DNA of 64,000 bases from Archangium sp. GTDB taxonomy: Bacteria > Myxococcota > Myxococcia > Myxococcales > Myxococcaceae. Shown here one piece after another: positions 10,546 through 21,884 of the stretch. The translations under genes were made by a program, and so were the position numbers. The notes under the pieces are model-generated. The model made no database searches and was not told where the DNA came from. It was given only the letters and a program-made list of their open reading frames with translations. Where the stretch lies: assembly GCA_030695565.1 (NCBI GenBank), contig JAUYRZ010000054.1:46870-110869 (forward strand), given 5' to 3'. Position 1 is the first letter of the stretch, and the number at the start of each line of letters is the position of its first letter.

Positions 10546-10950
10546 CTACGCCTGCCCCGGCTTCTGCTTCCACGTGCGCCGAGTCGCGCGAGCCACGCCC
10601 GCCTTGCCGTGCCAGCGCAGGTCGTGAACCGCGCCGACCCCGTCGCCATCTTCCAGCACCTGCAGCGCCGGCATGTCGGCCATGGGAACCGTATCCAGCG
10701 TGACCACCCACTCGTCGCCTTGCGGCTTGAGGGTCATCACGCTGTGGATCATCGCATTCGACAGGTTCACCGCGCACTCCGGCATGACGGGCAGGGGCGG
10801 CGGGGCCTTCTTGCGCGTCGGAGGCAGGCAGAACGCGACGGGCGCGGTCTCCTTCTCGACGGGCGCGAGGTCCTCACTCACGAAGAACAGGAGCGAAGCC
10901 ACGAAGGTCAAACCGCTGCTGGCGAGTACGAGGAAGACGTCAGGTGGCAT
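10546..10950 (-). CDS. Hypothetical membrane-anchored protein
   Basis: The 134-residue protein is of unrecognised function. The N-terminus (PPDVFLVLASSGLTFVASLLFF) is a single hydrophobic segment that would serve as a signal anchor. A Pro/Lys-rich linker and a soluble domain of about 90 residues with two visible cysteines follow (CLPP and PECAV). I chose the ATG at 10950 because everything further upstream is Arg/Pro-rich and overlaps the divergent truA. It converges with the kinase gene. Whether it is genuinely expressed cannot be told from sequence alone. Confidence 0.6.
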   Translation of the reverse strand: MPPDVFLVLASSGLTFVASLLFFVSEDLAPVEKETAPVAFCLPPTRKKAPPPLPVMPECAVNLSNAMIHSVMTLKPQGDEWVVTLDTVPMADMPALQVLEDGDGVGAVHDLRWHGKAGVARATRRTWKQKPGQA

Positions 10951-11009
10951 CGCGAGGCCTATGACAACGCACCCCGCAACCCGGTTCCATGTGGGATAGT
11001 CACTCGGCC

Positions 11010-11780
11010 ATGCCCCGCGTGAAGTTGGTGCTCGAGTACGACGGGACGAACTACGTGGGCTGGCAAATTCAGGAGAATGGCCCGTCGGTGCAGGGCCGGG
11101 TGCAGCGGGCCGTGCAGCAGTTGCTGGGGGCGCCGGTGACCTTGATGGCTGCGGGCCGCACGGATTCGGGCGTCCATGCCAAAGGCCAGGTGGTCGCTTT
11201 TGATTCACCGCGTCAGCTCCCGTTGAAGGCGTACTGGATGGGGCTCAATTCGCTGCTGCCCGATGACATCGCGGTGGTGAAGGCCGAGCTCGTTCAAGAC
11301 GACTTCGATCCCCGAAGGTGGAGTGGGGGGAAACGTTATCGGTACATGGTGAGCAACCGGCGATCGCGGTCACCGATGCGCCGATTGACGCACTGGGAGA
11401 TCTTCCTGCCGCTCCACGTGAACGCGATGGTCGAGGCGTCGCAGCACCTGCTTGGCCACCATGATTATTCCGCGTTTCGCGCGTCGGACTGCCAGGCCGC
11501 GCATGCCACTCGCAAGTTGTCGCGGGTCGAGGTGATCGGCGCTCCAGGAGATGAGATCACCTTCATCGTCGAAGGCACCGCGTTCTTGAAACACATGGTG
11601 CGCAACCTGGTCGGCACGCTCATCGACGTCGGCCGCGGCAAACATCAGCCCGGGTGGGTGAAGGACGTGCTCGAGGGGCGTGATCGCACCAGGGCCGGGC
11701 CGACCGCGCCGGCGCATGGGCTCAGCCTCGACGAGGTCTTCTATGGTGCGGGGCCCCGGGAGACCGTCGATGACGACTGA
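11010..11780 (+). CDS. truA: tRNA pseudouridine(38-40) synthase
   Basis: TruA isomerises uridines 38-40 in the anticodon stem-loop of tRNAs. The 256-residue protein carries KLVLEYDGTNYVGWQIQ at the N-terminus, the catalytic Asp52 in AAGRTDSGVHAKGQV, the central RYRYMV segment, YSAFRASDCQA, and the C-terminal FLKHMVRNLVGTLIDVGRG. I prefer the ATG at 11010 because the family begins within a few residues of the first beta strand; an ATG at 10989 is also in frame. The stop overlaps the start of the next membrane protein gene. Confidence 0.94.
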   Translation: MPRVKLVLEYDGTNYVGWQIQENGPSVQGRVQRAVQQLLGAPVTLMAAGRTDSGVHAKGQVVAFDSPRQLPLKAYWMGLNSLLPDDIAVVKAELVQDDFDPRRWSGGKRYRYMVSNRRSRSPMRRLTHWEIFLPLHVNAMVEASQHLLGHHDYSAFRASDCQAAHATRKLSRVEVIGAPGDEITFIVEGTAFLKHMVRNLVGTLIDVGRGKHQPGWVKDVLEGRDRTRAGPTAPAHGLSLDEVFYGAGPRETVDDD

Positions 11781-12356
11781 GCAGAAGGCACCTTCCGCGT
11801 ACATGCGCGCCGAGGCGGGATCGCGGCAGGTCGTGATTCAGATTGGCCTGGGGGTGGTGGCGTTCATTCTCGGCAGCATCTTGTCGGTCGGCGCGTCGGC
11901 TCGAATCGGGGAGCGGCTCGGGCCCATCGAGAGCGACTGGGGCACGCTGGCGTTCAGATGGGTGTTCGAGCGGCTGTGGTTGATCGCCGTGTTGCCGGTG
12001 TTCGGGTACGCGATCGGGCGGTTCACCGAGAGCACTCCGAGCCGGTTCGCGCTCACCGCGGGGATCGCGGGCGAGACGTTTTCGGTGCTGCTCGTCACGG
12101 CGATCAATGGGTTTGATTATTTGATGGAGGACACTGCGGGGTTGATCGCTCGCGGGTTGACGTTGTTCGTCGGGATGGTTTTGACGGCGAAGGCTGTGCA
12201 GGTTGGAGGCGAGGCTTCTGGCGAGGCTCAGCTCGCGGCCGATCTGATCGCGGAACAGCGCAAGGCTGAGTACGCGGCGTTTTTGGCTGCGGCTGAGGGG
12301 AAGCCGGCCCCTCACCCCGACCCACACCCCGCAGCGCAGGGAGAGGGAGACAAGAC

Positions 12357-12360
<4 letters not shown>
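11770..12360 (+). CDS. Hypothetical multi-pass membrane protein
   Basis: The 196-residue protein is of unrecognised family. The ATG at 11770 lies inside the end of truA (11-base overlap), suggesting translational coupling. Hydrophobic segments are visible at about residues 22-44, 62-85 and 95-150, so three or four membrane passes are expected. A helical, Ala/Glu-rich cytoplasmic tail ([19 protein letters not shown]) follows. The last 18 residues are encoded by a degenerate copy of the palindromic repeat, so the native end was probably shorter. Confidence 0.65.
12308..12348. repeat. Palindromic GC-rich repeat, copy 5 (degenerate, A-A-A')
   Basis: Two CCCxCACCCC-like units and one GGGAGAGGGA unit are recognisable. 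The copy overlaps the end of the upstream membrane protein gene and reaches to the convergent clpB stop. Confidence 0.6.
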
Positions 12361-14951
<2,591 letters not shown>

Positions 14952-15072
14952 GCCATCGACAGTAAGGGCCGATCTCCCACACGCAAGGCGCGCCCCCACC
15001 CCTGAACCGGTCGCTCCAATCCATGAGTTTGACTACTCACGGCGCATTGCGTCACGAATAACGGAGGAAATC

Positions 15073-15750
15073 GTGGGGTTTGGGCCTGTCTGTGCTTGTA
15101 GTGAAATCGGTCCTCGGGTAAGGGCGGCGCGAGTTCTGCAACCGGCCCTTGGGGGGACCACTTTGGAATCGCACGGCGGATATTTGTGCCAGTACTCGGA
15201 CGTGGACGCGGCGTGGCTGCAGCACATCGCCCGTCTCTCGCTCGCGGAAGATGGCCAGTCCGGCGACGATGCCGGCTTGTTGGTCACGGTGCTGGGCGGC
15301 CCGCGAATCGCGCGCTTCGCCTGGGATGCGCCGTTCACGTACGGGCGTCAGGGTGCGCGCTGGTACCTCACGCACCATGCCCTCGCGCGGCGGCTGTCCG
15401 AGCACCTGCGCGTCACCGTTCACGCGTATGCCTTCGACCCCGATGAGGTCGAGCAGGTGATCGCGTACGCCAACGGCAGGCGAGTCGGTGGAGAGATGCT
15501 CCGCTACGAAGACGCCGAACTCCCGGAAGACGAAAACGACGACACCGCGTTCGAGAAGCTGCAGCAGAAGTGGCCTCTGGGGTACGTCGCGCGGGTGTTG
15601 GGCATCGATCGCGCCGAGCTGCTGCGCATTCCGCGCAAGTCGTCGGCCCTCATCGACCTGAACCGCTACCAGGAGCCCAAGCCGTTGTGGCAGCTCTTCC
15701 CGGAGCGGGTTCAAGCCCTTCGAAGCCAGCAGCCCGTCGAACTCCCCTGA
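15073..15750 (+). CDS. Conserved-looking hypothetical protein
   Basis: The 225-residue soluble protein has no domain I recognise. The start is decided by GGAGG (15063-15067), six bases before the GTG at 15073; reading frames upstream run into the clpB promoter region. It has a moderately acidic central stretch (YEDAELPEDENDDTAFE) and no signal peptide or membrane segment. The first 20 residues include two Cys (PVCACSE). A TTGACT box at 15029-15034 could be its -35 element, but no convincing -10 follows. Confidence 0.65.
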   Translation: MGFGPVCACSEIGPRVRAARVLQPALGGTTLESHGGYLCQYSDVDAAWLQHIARLSLAEDGQSGDDAGLLVTVLGGPRIARFAWDAPFTYGRQGARWYLTHHALARRLSEHLRVTVHAYAFDPDEVEQVIAYANGRRVGGEMLRYEDAELPEDENDDTAFEKLQQKWPLGYVARVLGIDRAELLRIPRKSSALIDLNRYQEPKPLWQLFPERVQALRSQQPVELP

Positions 15751-15759
15751 GTCGAAGAC

Positions 15760-16386
15760 TCAGGGCTCGGCGCGCGCCAAAGCCGTGCGCAGGGTCTCGG
15801 AGCGGAAGTAGTTCCCCAGCATCACGAAGCCCGCGACGATCACCAGCGTCCACCCGGCGCTGGCCGCGGAGCAGATGAACAACACCACGCCCGACATCGC
15901 CTCGGCGTCGTGCACGCCTTCCCGCACGATCGCCTTTCCGACCTCGGTGAAGACGGTGCGAACGATCACCAGGTTCTCCGCGCCGTCGATGGAGCGCAAC
16001 GCCGCCGCCGCCAACGCCGCGATGCCCAGCTGCTGAGCGGTGCCCGGCCTGTGTTCCTGGGTGACCCGCAGGCGCATGCCGAGCACGAAGACCAGGCCTG
16101 AAGCGATCGCCAGCAGCAGCGAGCTCACGATGCGCCAGGGCACCAACGACTCGAGGGCGGTCTGATGACCCGAAGCGGCCGCGAGCACGATCTGCCGCTG
16201 GGCGAGGGGAGAGAGGCCCAGGCCGGGCAAGGCCGACTCGCTGCCCGTCAAAGAAGGCGGCTCAGCGTGGTTGAAGGCGGCCTGCACGTCGAAACCGGCG
16301 GCCAGGGAGACCTGAAAGCCGACGACCACCGCGGCCACGAGGGCCCAACGATACGAGCCGGGGAGCGGGGTTTCGGTGCTGCTCAC
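15760..16386 (-). CDS. Hypothetical multi-pass membrane protein
   Basis: The 208-residue protein is of unknown function. Hydrophobic segments are at about residues 13-33, 80-110, 125-150 and 175-200. The GTG start at 16386 lies just after the stop of the DUF1844 gene, two bases away, which indicates one operon running 16881 to 15760. The loop after the first membrane segment (FDVQAAFNHAEPPSLTG) is probably extracytoplasmic. It converges with the hypothetical gene ending at 15750, nine bases away. Confidence 0.65.
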   Translation of the reverse strand: MSSTETPLPGSYRWALVAAVVVGFQVSLAAGFDVQAAFNHAEPPSLTGSESALPGLGLSPLAQRQIVLAAASGHQTALESLVPWRIVSSLLLAIASGLVFVLGMRLRVTQEHRPGTAQQLGIAALAAAALRSIDGAENLVIVRTVFTEVGKAIVREGVHDAEAMSGVVLFICSAASAGWTLVIVAGFVMLGNYFRSETLRTALARAEP

Positions 16387-16387
16387 T

Positions 16388-16684
16388 TCAAGCCTTCGTG
16401 TTGCTCTTCTCGACGAAGCGCAACCGGAGGTCGGAGAGAACGGAAGAGAACAGCTGCTCTTCTTCGGCGGTGAGGTTGCCGCGCGTCTTCTCACGCAGCA
16501 GCGCCAACACGTCGATCGACTCGCGCGCCTGCATCAGGTCGACGGTGGTCTTGCCGGTATCGGGGTTCTGGTGAACCCCGAGGTGAATGAGGGCCGACGA
16601 AGCGAGACCGAGCACGAACGCGCTGAACGTCAGCTGCTCGCCGCTCTGCTGCATGGTGAAGGTCTCGCCCGCCTTGCCCGCCAT
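16388..16684 (-). CDS. DUF1844 family protein
   Basis: The 98-residue protein matches the DUF1844 pattern: TFSAFVLGLASSALIHLG, then DLMQARESIDVLALLREKT and LTAEEEQLFSSVLSDLR. Function is unknown; members are widespread in Myxococcota and related phyla. The first half has a moderately hydrophobic helix and the rest is helical and charged. It lies five bases downstream of the 63-residue gene and directly upstream of a membrane protein gene on the same strand. Confidence 0.85.
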   Translation of the reverse strand: MAGKAGETFTMQQSGEQLTFSAFVLGLASSALIHLGVHQNPDTGKTTVDLMQARESIDVLALLREKTRGNLTAEEEQLFSSVLSDLRLRFVEKSNTKA

Positions 16685-16689
16685 GATGA

Positions 16690-16881
16690 CTACTCAGCGC
16701 CTTCGTTGAGGTCTTCGTCGAGGATGTACTCGTCAGCCTCGGCCTGCACGCGTTCGCCCTTTTCGGCGACGTCGGGCAACGACTTGAGGTGCTTCTCGAA
16801 GGCCTTCTCGTCGACAAGGCCGAACTTCATGTAGCGCTCCACGGTGCGCTTGTCGGTGTAGCGAGGGTCGACGTCGGTCAC
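16690..16881 (-). CDS. Small conserved-looking hypothetical protein
   Basis: This 63-residue acidic protein heads the DUF1844 operon. It begins MTDVDPRYTDKRTVERYMKFG and ends in an acidic tail. No domain is recognised, but the clean ATG, the ribosome-binding AAGGAG just upstream (on the minus strand at about 16891-16896), and the tight operon spacing support it as real. It is divergent from thiE with a 51-base spacer. Confidence 0.7.
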   Translation of the reverse strand: MTDVDPRYTDKRTVERYMKFGLVDEKAFEKHLKSLPDVAEKGERVQAEADEYILDEDLNEGAE

Positions 16882-16932
16882 GGGGTACTTCTCCTTGGGT
16901 GGGGCAGAGCCGGGGGCTTATAGCAGGGTCGC

Positions 16933-17568
16933 ATGCCTCACAAGCTCCCTCGTGGGCTGTACGCCCTGCTCGATGACTCAGTCCGCGCCGAACTGCCGAT
17001 GATGGAGAAGGCGCGCGCGGTGATCGACGCCGGCGTGGGGGTGTTGCAGCTGCGCCTGGAGCAGACGGCCGACCGGGTGGCGCTCCCCTTGATTCGGGAG
17101 GTGGTCGCGCTCGCCCGGGCTCGAAACGTGTTGGTCATCGTGAACGATCGGGTCGACCTGGCCCTGGCAGGCGGCGCGCACGGGGTGCACCTGGGCGCCG
17201 ATGATCTCCCGGTCGACGTGGCCCGCCAGCTGTTGGGGCCCGACGCGCTCATCGGAGCGACCTGCCGTTCGCTGGAAGGCATCGAGCAGGCGAGGGTGCT
17301 GGGCGCCGATCACGTGGGCCTGGGCCCGATTTTTTCGACCACCACCAAACGGGTCAGCCACGCGCCCCTGGGCCTGGCGCTCTTCGAAACGATCGCCCGG
17401 AAGGCCCCGCTCCCGGTGGTGGGCATCGCGGGCATCACCCTCGAAAACATCGGGCAGGTGGCGGCCGCGGGGGCCTGGTGTGCCGCGGTGGCGGGTGACC
17501 TGCTCCGTTCGGAGGACCTGGTTTCTCGCGCTCGTGCGCTGCAGGGGGCATTCTCCGGCACCAGATGA
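16933..17568 (+). CDS. thiE: Thiamine phosphate synthase
   Basis: ThiE couples HMP pyrophosphate to the thiazole phosphate to make thiamine phosphate. The 211-residue TIM barrel shows GVLQLRLEQ (substrate-binding strand), VIVNDRVDLAL, GVHLGADDLPV, GATCRSLE and the phosphate-binding loop GLGPIFSTTTK, followed by VVGIAGI. Length is normal. Its stop overlaps the start of the following amidotransferase gene by four bases, so the two are translationally coupled. No TPP riboswitch fits in the 51-base upstream spacer. Confidence 0.9.
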   Translation: MPHKLPRGLYALLDDSVRAELPMMEKARAVIDAGVGVLQLRLEQTADRVALPLIREVVALARARNVLVIVNDRVDLALAGGAHGVHLGADDLPVDVARQLLGPDALIGATCRSLEGIEQARVLGADHVGLGPIFSTTTKRVSHAPLGLALFETIARKAPLPVVGIAGITLENIGQVAAAGAWCAAVAGDLLRSEDLVSRARALQGAFSGTR

Positions 17569-18326
17569 TGAAGCACCACGCTCACCCAAGGCGTCCGTCG
17601 ATCGCCATCACGCCTGATTCGAGCCTCGCGACCCCGGAGTCGCCGTTCGTGAAGTACGACCTCAAAGCGGCCTACGCCGACGCCGTGCTGCGCGCGGGGG
17701 GCCTGCCCTTCATTCTTCCGTACACCGACGATCGATCGCTCATCGAGCAGTACCTCGATCGGGTCTCGGGGTTGTTGATCACCGGCGGCGCCTTCGACAT
17801 TCCCCCGGAAGCGTACGGAGAACAGTCCAGACCCGGCCTGGGCGTGCTCAAGACCGGGCGCACGAACTTCGAGATGGCGGTGCTCAAGCTCGCCTTGCAC
17901 CGCAAGCTGCCGGTGCTGGGCATCTGCGGCGGCATGCAACTGCTCAACGTGGCCTTCGGGGGCACCCTGATTCAAGACATCGCCACCGAGCTGCCCGCGG
18001 CCAAACCCCACGAGCAGAAGCACGACCGCACCCAGCCGCACCATCCCATCGAGGTCAAAGACCAGTCGGTGCTGGCGGAGTGCCTCGGGGGCAAAGGCCA
18101 GCTGATGGTGAACTCGACCCACCACCAGGCCGTCAAAGAGGTGGGTCCTGGGCTGATCGCCAGCGCCAGCGCGCCCGATGGTGTCGTGGAAGCCATTGAA
18201 AGCATTGCGAAAGATCAGTTCGCCCTGGGCGTTCAATGGCACCCCGAGCTGATGCTCGACACCGTGCCGCCGCAGCTGGGCATCTACAAACTCTTCGTTC
18301 ACCGGGCCCGCGATCGTCGTCACTGA
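17565..18326 (+). CDS. Class I glutamine amidotransferase-like protein (peptidase C26, PuuD family)
   Basis: The 253-residue protein resembles gamma-glutamyl-gamma-aminobutyrate hydrolases. The triad is visible: Cys121 in GICGGMQLLN, and His226 and Glu228 in GVQWHPE. LLITGGAFDIPP and NSTHHQAV are also characteristic. It would hydrolyse a gamma-glutamyl amide, but the actual substrate is unknown. The start overlaps the thiE stop (ATGA), so the genes are coupled. A role in polyamine degradation is not supported by neighbours. Confidence 0.85.
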   Translation: MMKHHAHPRRPSIAITPDSSLATPESPFVKYDLKAAYADAVLRAGGLPFILPYTDDRSLIEQYLDRVSGLLITGGAFDIPPEAYGEQSRPGLGVLKTGRTNFEMAVLKLALHRKLPVLGICGGMQLLNVAFGGTLIQDIATELPAAKPHEQKHDRTQPHHPIEVKDQSVLAECLGGKGQLMVNSTHHQAVKEVGPGLIASASAPDGVVEAIESIAKDQFALGVQWHPELMLDTVPPQLGIYKLFVHRARDRRH

Positions 18327-18406
18327 TCGAGGACCCCGAGATTTCAAGCCCGCACCACTGCAATACTGCCCGCTGGTCGTTCGGGGCCGACGACCTGAGG
18401 TTCATC

Positions 18407-21400
18407 ATGCACCGATTCAACTTTGCTTCGCGTTCGCGTCTGTTTTCGGCGTGTGCAGTCCTCTTCATCGCCGGTTGTGAATGCACTCCGGTGAACCCCA
18501 ACGTGGGGGACAGCGGAACGGGTGGCAACGGCGGTGGCTCCGAGGTGGGCGGCGGCACGGGCGGCAGTGGCAACGGCATCGGTGGTGGAAGCGGCCAGGA
18601 TGATGGCGGCACCATCAACCCGACCGATCCCAACAACGCCACCAAAGACTCCGACTGCGATGGCCTGAGCGATCAAGACGAGTTCAGCAACATCTACGCA
18701 GGCGGCATGCGCACCAACCCGGGCAACCCCGACACCGACGGTGACGGGATCCTCGACGGGGTGGAGGCCGGACGGATGACCTCGGTCGACCCGGCCTGCG
18801 TGTACGCGGGCGACCCCGACCCCCTCTCGCGCACCAACCCGACCGTGGTCGACAGCGACGCCGACGGCATTGCCGACGGCGTGGAAGACACCAACAAGAA
18901 CGGCCGCGCCGAGCCCAGCGAGACCGACCCGACCAACCCCGACACCGACATGGACAGCCTGAGTGACGGGGTCGAAGACGTGAATCGCAACGGTGTGGTG
19001 GACAGCGGAGAGACGGATCCGCGCAAGCGCGACACCGACGGTGACTTCATCGCCGACGGCATCGAGCTCAACACCACGCGCACCAACCCGCTCTTGCGCG
19101 ACACCGATGGCGACACCTGCTCCGACGGAGCGGAAGACTTCAACCAGAACGGCACCGTCGACCTGGGTGAGTCAGACCCCAACATGGCGGGCGACTGCGG
19201 CCCTTCGGTGAACCCCGACACCGACATGGATGGGCTCCCCAACCGCATCGAAGATCGCAACGGCAACGGCGTGGTCGACCCGGGCGAGACCGACCCTGCG
19301 CTGCCAGACACCGACGGCGACGGGCTGAGCGACGGCATCGAAGACGCGAACCGCAACGGCCAGCGCGAGAGCAACGAGACCAACCCGCTGCGCCGCGACA
19401 CCGACTGCGATGGCCTGCTCGATGGGCCGACCGCCGGCGCGGTGCGCGGTGAAGACCAGAACGCGAATGGCATGGTCGACCCGGGCGAGACCGACCCGCG
19501 GCGGGCTGACTCCGACGCCGACGGCGTGTCGGACGGCGTGGAGACCGGCCTCATCACGGCCAACATCGCCGACCCCGTGAACTGCATGAACGTGCAGGTC
19601 GACGCCGATCCCACCACCACCACCAACCCGACGAACGCCGACAGTGATGGTGACGGCATCAACGACGGCGCAGAAGACACCAACCAGAACGGCCGCGTCG
19701 ACCCCGGAGAGCTCAACCCGAATGACCCCGCCGACGGCGTGTTGCCTGATGGCGGCGTGGCGCCTGCGGGCGCGGTGTGCACGGTGATGAACCTGCGGCC
19801 GGTGCTGTTCAAGGCCGAGGGCGATCCCGACATTCAGCTCGGGTTGCCGGCCGGCTTCACCGAGGTGAACACCATGTCGGTCGGAGGCGTGAAGAAGGGC
19901 CTCATCGGCTTCGATCCCACCACCAACGTCGCGTTCATCGCCTGGCGGCAGGCGGCTCCCACGGGCGCCACCACCCCCACCGCCGACGAGAGCGCGCTGC
20001 GGCCGACCTTGAACGGCATCGGCGCGTTGACCAACACCACCACGCAGACCTTCACCAGCTGGGACAATCTCCCCGCGCTGCAGGCCTTCTACGACATGGC
20101 GGGTGGCGCCGATCTGAAGGAACGGGCCAACGCGATCGCCGATGGCATGGTGGGCGCGGGCGCAGGCACGCTCCCGGGCATGGCGGGCCTGACCGGCCCC
20201 TTCAAGATGCAGGTCGAGTACCTGCACCGCACCAACGCGGCCGTGGTGGTGATCGTCGCCTTGACGCCGCTGGCGAACTACTCGGGCGGGGCGCTCTTCA
20301 ACATGAGCGACACCGCGGGCGGCTCGGCGCTGGCGCAGTTCGGAGATCCGAACGCGTACCAGTGCGAGGTCTTCGCGCCGGGCAGCGGCAAGGTCGACTT
20401 CCTCTTCGTGGTCGACGACAGTTGCTCGATGGCCACGTACCAGAACGCGCTGGCCAGCACGGCGGCCGCGGTGCAGACGCAGCTGGCCAACTCCACGCTC
20501 GACTGGCGCATCGCGCTGGTCTCGTCGGCCTATGCGTACGGCGGCAACACCCTCAATCAGAACGTGGTGCGCGGCTTCACCCGCGACATCAACCAGTTCA
20601 GATCGTGGCTCACCACCAACTCGACCTGCAGCGGCATGGTCTGCAGCAACGTCACCGGTGCGATGCCCGCGTGTTGGGGCAGCGGCGCCAACAACGGTTG
20701 CTGGGTGGGCACCGGCGGCAGTGGCACCGAGCGCATCCTCGAGTCGGGCGCGCGCGCGATGGACACGCTGACCCCGGTGCCGGCGGCAGGTGCGCCAGAC
20801 GTGGCCGGCAAGTTCCGCAACGGAGCTCAGGTGGTGGTGGTGCTGCTGGGCGACGCCGACGATCAGTCGACCTACAACGCGACCCAGCTCTCCACGTTCT
20901 TCGGCACCCTCAACGCGACGGTCGGTACCCGCACCAACCGGATCGGGCCGGTGCCGGTGCACGGCATCATCTGCCCCGACAACCAGACCTGCGGAGAAAA
21001 CCAGAACACGCCCCGGCGCAACCCCGCGGTGATCACCGCGCGGGGCGGCATTCGAGGCGACATCACCACCCCGGCGGCGATCACCAACGCGGTGGGGCTG
21101 ATCATCAACTCGGCCATCGCTTCGGCCGGCTACCGCATGCAGAAGCCGCCCATCGGCGCTTCGGTGAAGGTCGCCATGGACTCGGTCACCGACGCCGCCA
21201 TGTGCAACAAGGACAACATTCCCCGCAGCCGTGCCGACGGTTTCGACTTCGACGGCATCAACCGCTCGCTCTCGTTCTTCGGCGCGTGCCGGCCCGGTTC
21301 GGGTACCACCGTGGCGGCCGTCTCCTACCGGTACTGGATCGACACCACGCCGAACGCAGGCGGCAATCCGCCTCCGTGCAGCACGGACACCACCTATTAC

Positions 21401-21826
21401 GACCCGATGGATCCGGACTTCTGCCGGGGGCGGTTGGCGTGTGATCGCGCCACCAACACCTGCGAGTGCCCGGCAGACTGCGGCGGCAACGCGCCTCCCG
21501 GCAAGGTCTGCGACACCAACAAGCTGGTCTGCGACTTCGTGTGCACCAGCGACTGCGCGGGCTCGTGCAGCCAGTTTCAGGTGTGCGACGTGGCCAGCTG
21601 CACCTGCAACTGCCGCCAGGCGGCTTCCTGCCCGGTGGGCTACACGTTCCAGAACAGCGGCGGCACCTGCGGCTGCGCCTGTGACACGGCGGCGCTCAAC
21701 TGCGGCCCGACCTACACGGCCGATCCGCTCTCGTGCAGCTGCGCGTGCAAGTCAGACTGCGGTGGCTGCGCGGCGGGCACGACCTGCAACCAGTCGACGT
21801 GCAGCTGCTCGGGCGGCATCAACTGA
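18407..21826 (+). CDS. Lipoprotein with thrombospondin type 3 repeats, vWA domain and Cys-rich C-terminus
   Basis: The 1139-residue protein is probably exposed on the outer membrane. A signal peptide ends in the lipobox FIAGC (Cys about 24), followed by a Gly/Ser linker. About ten calcium-binding repeats of the DTDGDGxxDGxE type occupy residues 80-450, many separated by NxNGxxxxGETDP. A middle region of unknown fold follows. A vWA-like domain begins at FLFVVDDSCSM (DxSxS metal site, about residue 665). The last 140 residues hold about 30 cysteines in EGF-like spacing. Calcium binding is expected from the repeats; the ligand is unknown. The start is the first ATG giving a proper signal peptide. 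Confidence 0.88.
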   Translation: MHRFNFASRSRLFSACAVLFIAGCECTPVNPNVGDSGTGGNGGGSEVGGGTGGSGNGIGGGSGQDDGGTINPTDPNNATKDSDCDGLSDQDEFSNIYAGGMRTNPGNPDTDGDGILDGVEAGRMTSVDPACVYAGDPDPLSRTNPTVVDSDADGIADGVEDTNKNGRAEPSETDPTNPDTDMDSLSDGVEDVNRNGVVDSGETDPRKRDTDGDFIADGIELNTTRTNPLLRDTDGDTCSDGAEDFNQNGTVDLGESDPNMAGDCGPSVNPDTDMDGLPNRIEDRNGNGVVDPGETDPALPDTDGDGLSDGIEDANRNGQRESNETNPLRRDTDCDGLLDGPTAGAVRGEDQNANGMVDPGETDPRRADSDADGVSDGVETGLITANIADPVNCMNVQVDADPTTTTNPTNADSDGDGINDGAEDTNQNGRVDPGELNPNDPADGVLPDGGVAPAGAVCTVMNLRPVLFKAEGDPDIQLGLPAGFTEVNTMSVGGVKKGLIGFDPTTNVAFIAWRQAAPTGATTPTADESALRPTLNGIGALTNTTTQTFTSWDNLPALQAFYDMAGGADLKERANAIADGMVGAGAGTLPGMAGLTGPFKMQVEYLHRTNAAVVVIVALTPLANYSGGALFNMSDTAGGSALAQFGDPNAYQCEVFAPGSGKVDFLFVVDDSCSMATYQNALASTAAAVQTQLANSTLDWRIALVSSAYAYGGNTLNQNVVRGFTRDINQFRSWLTTNSTCSGMVCSNVTGAMPACWGSGANNGCWVGTGGSGTERILESGARAMDTLTPVPAAGAPDVAGKFRNGAQVVVVLLGDADDQSTYNATQLSTFFGTLNATVGTRTNRIGPVPVHGIICPDNQTCGENQNTPRRNPAVITARGGIRGDITTPAAITNAVGLIINSAIASAGYRMQKPPIGASVKVAMDSVTDAAMCNKDNIPRSRADGFDFDGINRSLSFFGACRPGSGTTVAAVSYRYWIDTTPNAGGNPPPCSTDTTYYDPMDPDFCRGRLACDRATNTCECPADCGGNAPPGKVCDTNKLVCDFVCTSDCAGSCSQFQVCDVASCTCNCRQAASCPVGYTFQNSGGTCGCACDTAALNCGPTYTADPLSCSCACKSDCGGCAAGTTCNQSTCSCSGGIN

Positions 21827-21847
21827 GCTGAGTGGAGCTGCTCAGAC

Positions 21848-21884
21848 CCCCTCTCCCGTCGGCAGAGGGGCAGGGTGAGGGCCT
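21848..21884. repeat. Palindromic GC-rich repeat, copy 6 (divergent A-A'-A')
   Basis: CCCTCTCCC is followed by two degraded GAGGGG-type units. It lies between the convergent thrombospondin-repeat gene and the response regulator gene and reaches the latter's stop codon. Confidence 0.65.

Noticed and set aside
18650..19720. Direct repeats suggesting a CRISPR array
   Set aside because: The repeats are coding, in frame, and give Asp-rich calcium-binding protein repeats of unequal length.
19172..20962. A 596-codon minus-strand frame opposite the thrombospondin-repeat gene
   Set aside because: Its Val/His/Arg-rich composition comes from the repeated Asp/Gly codons of the real gene read backwards.
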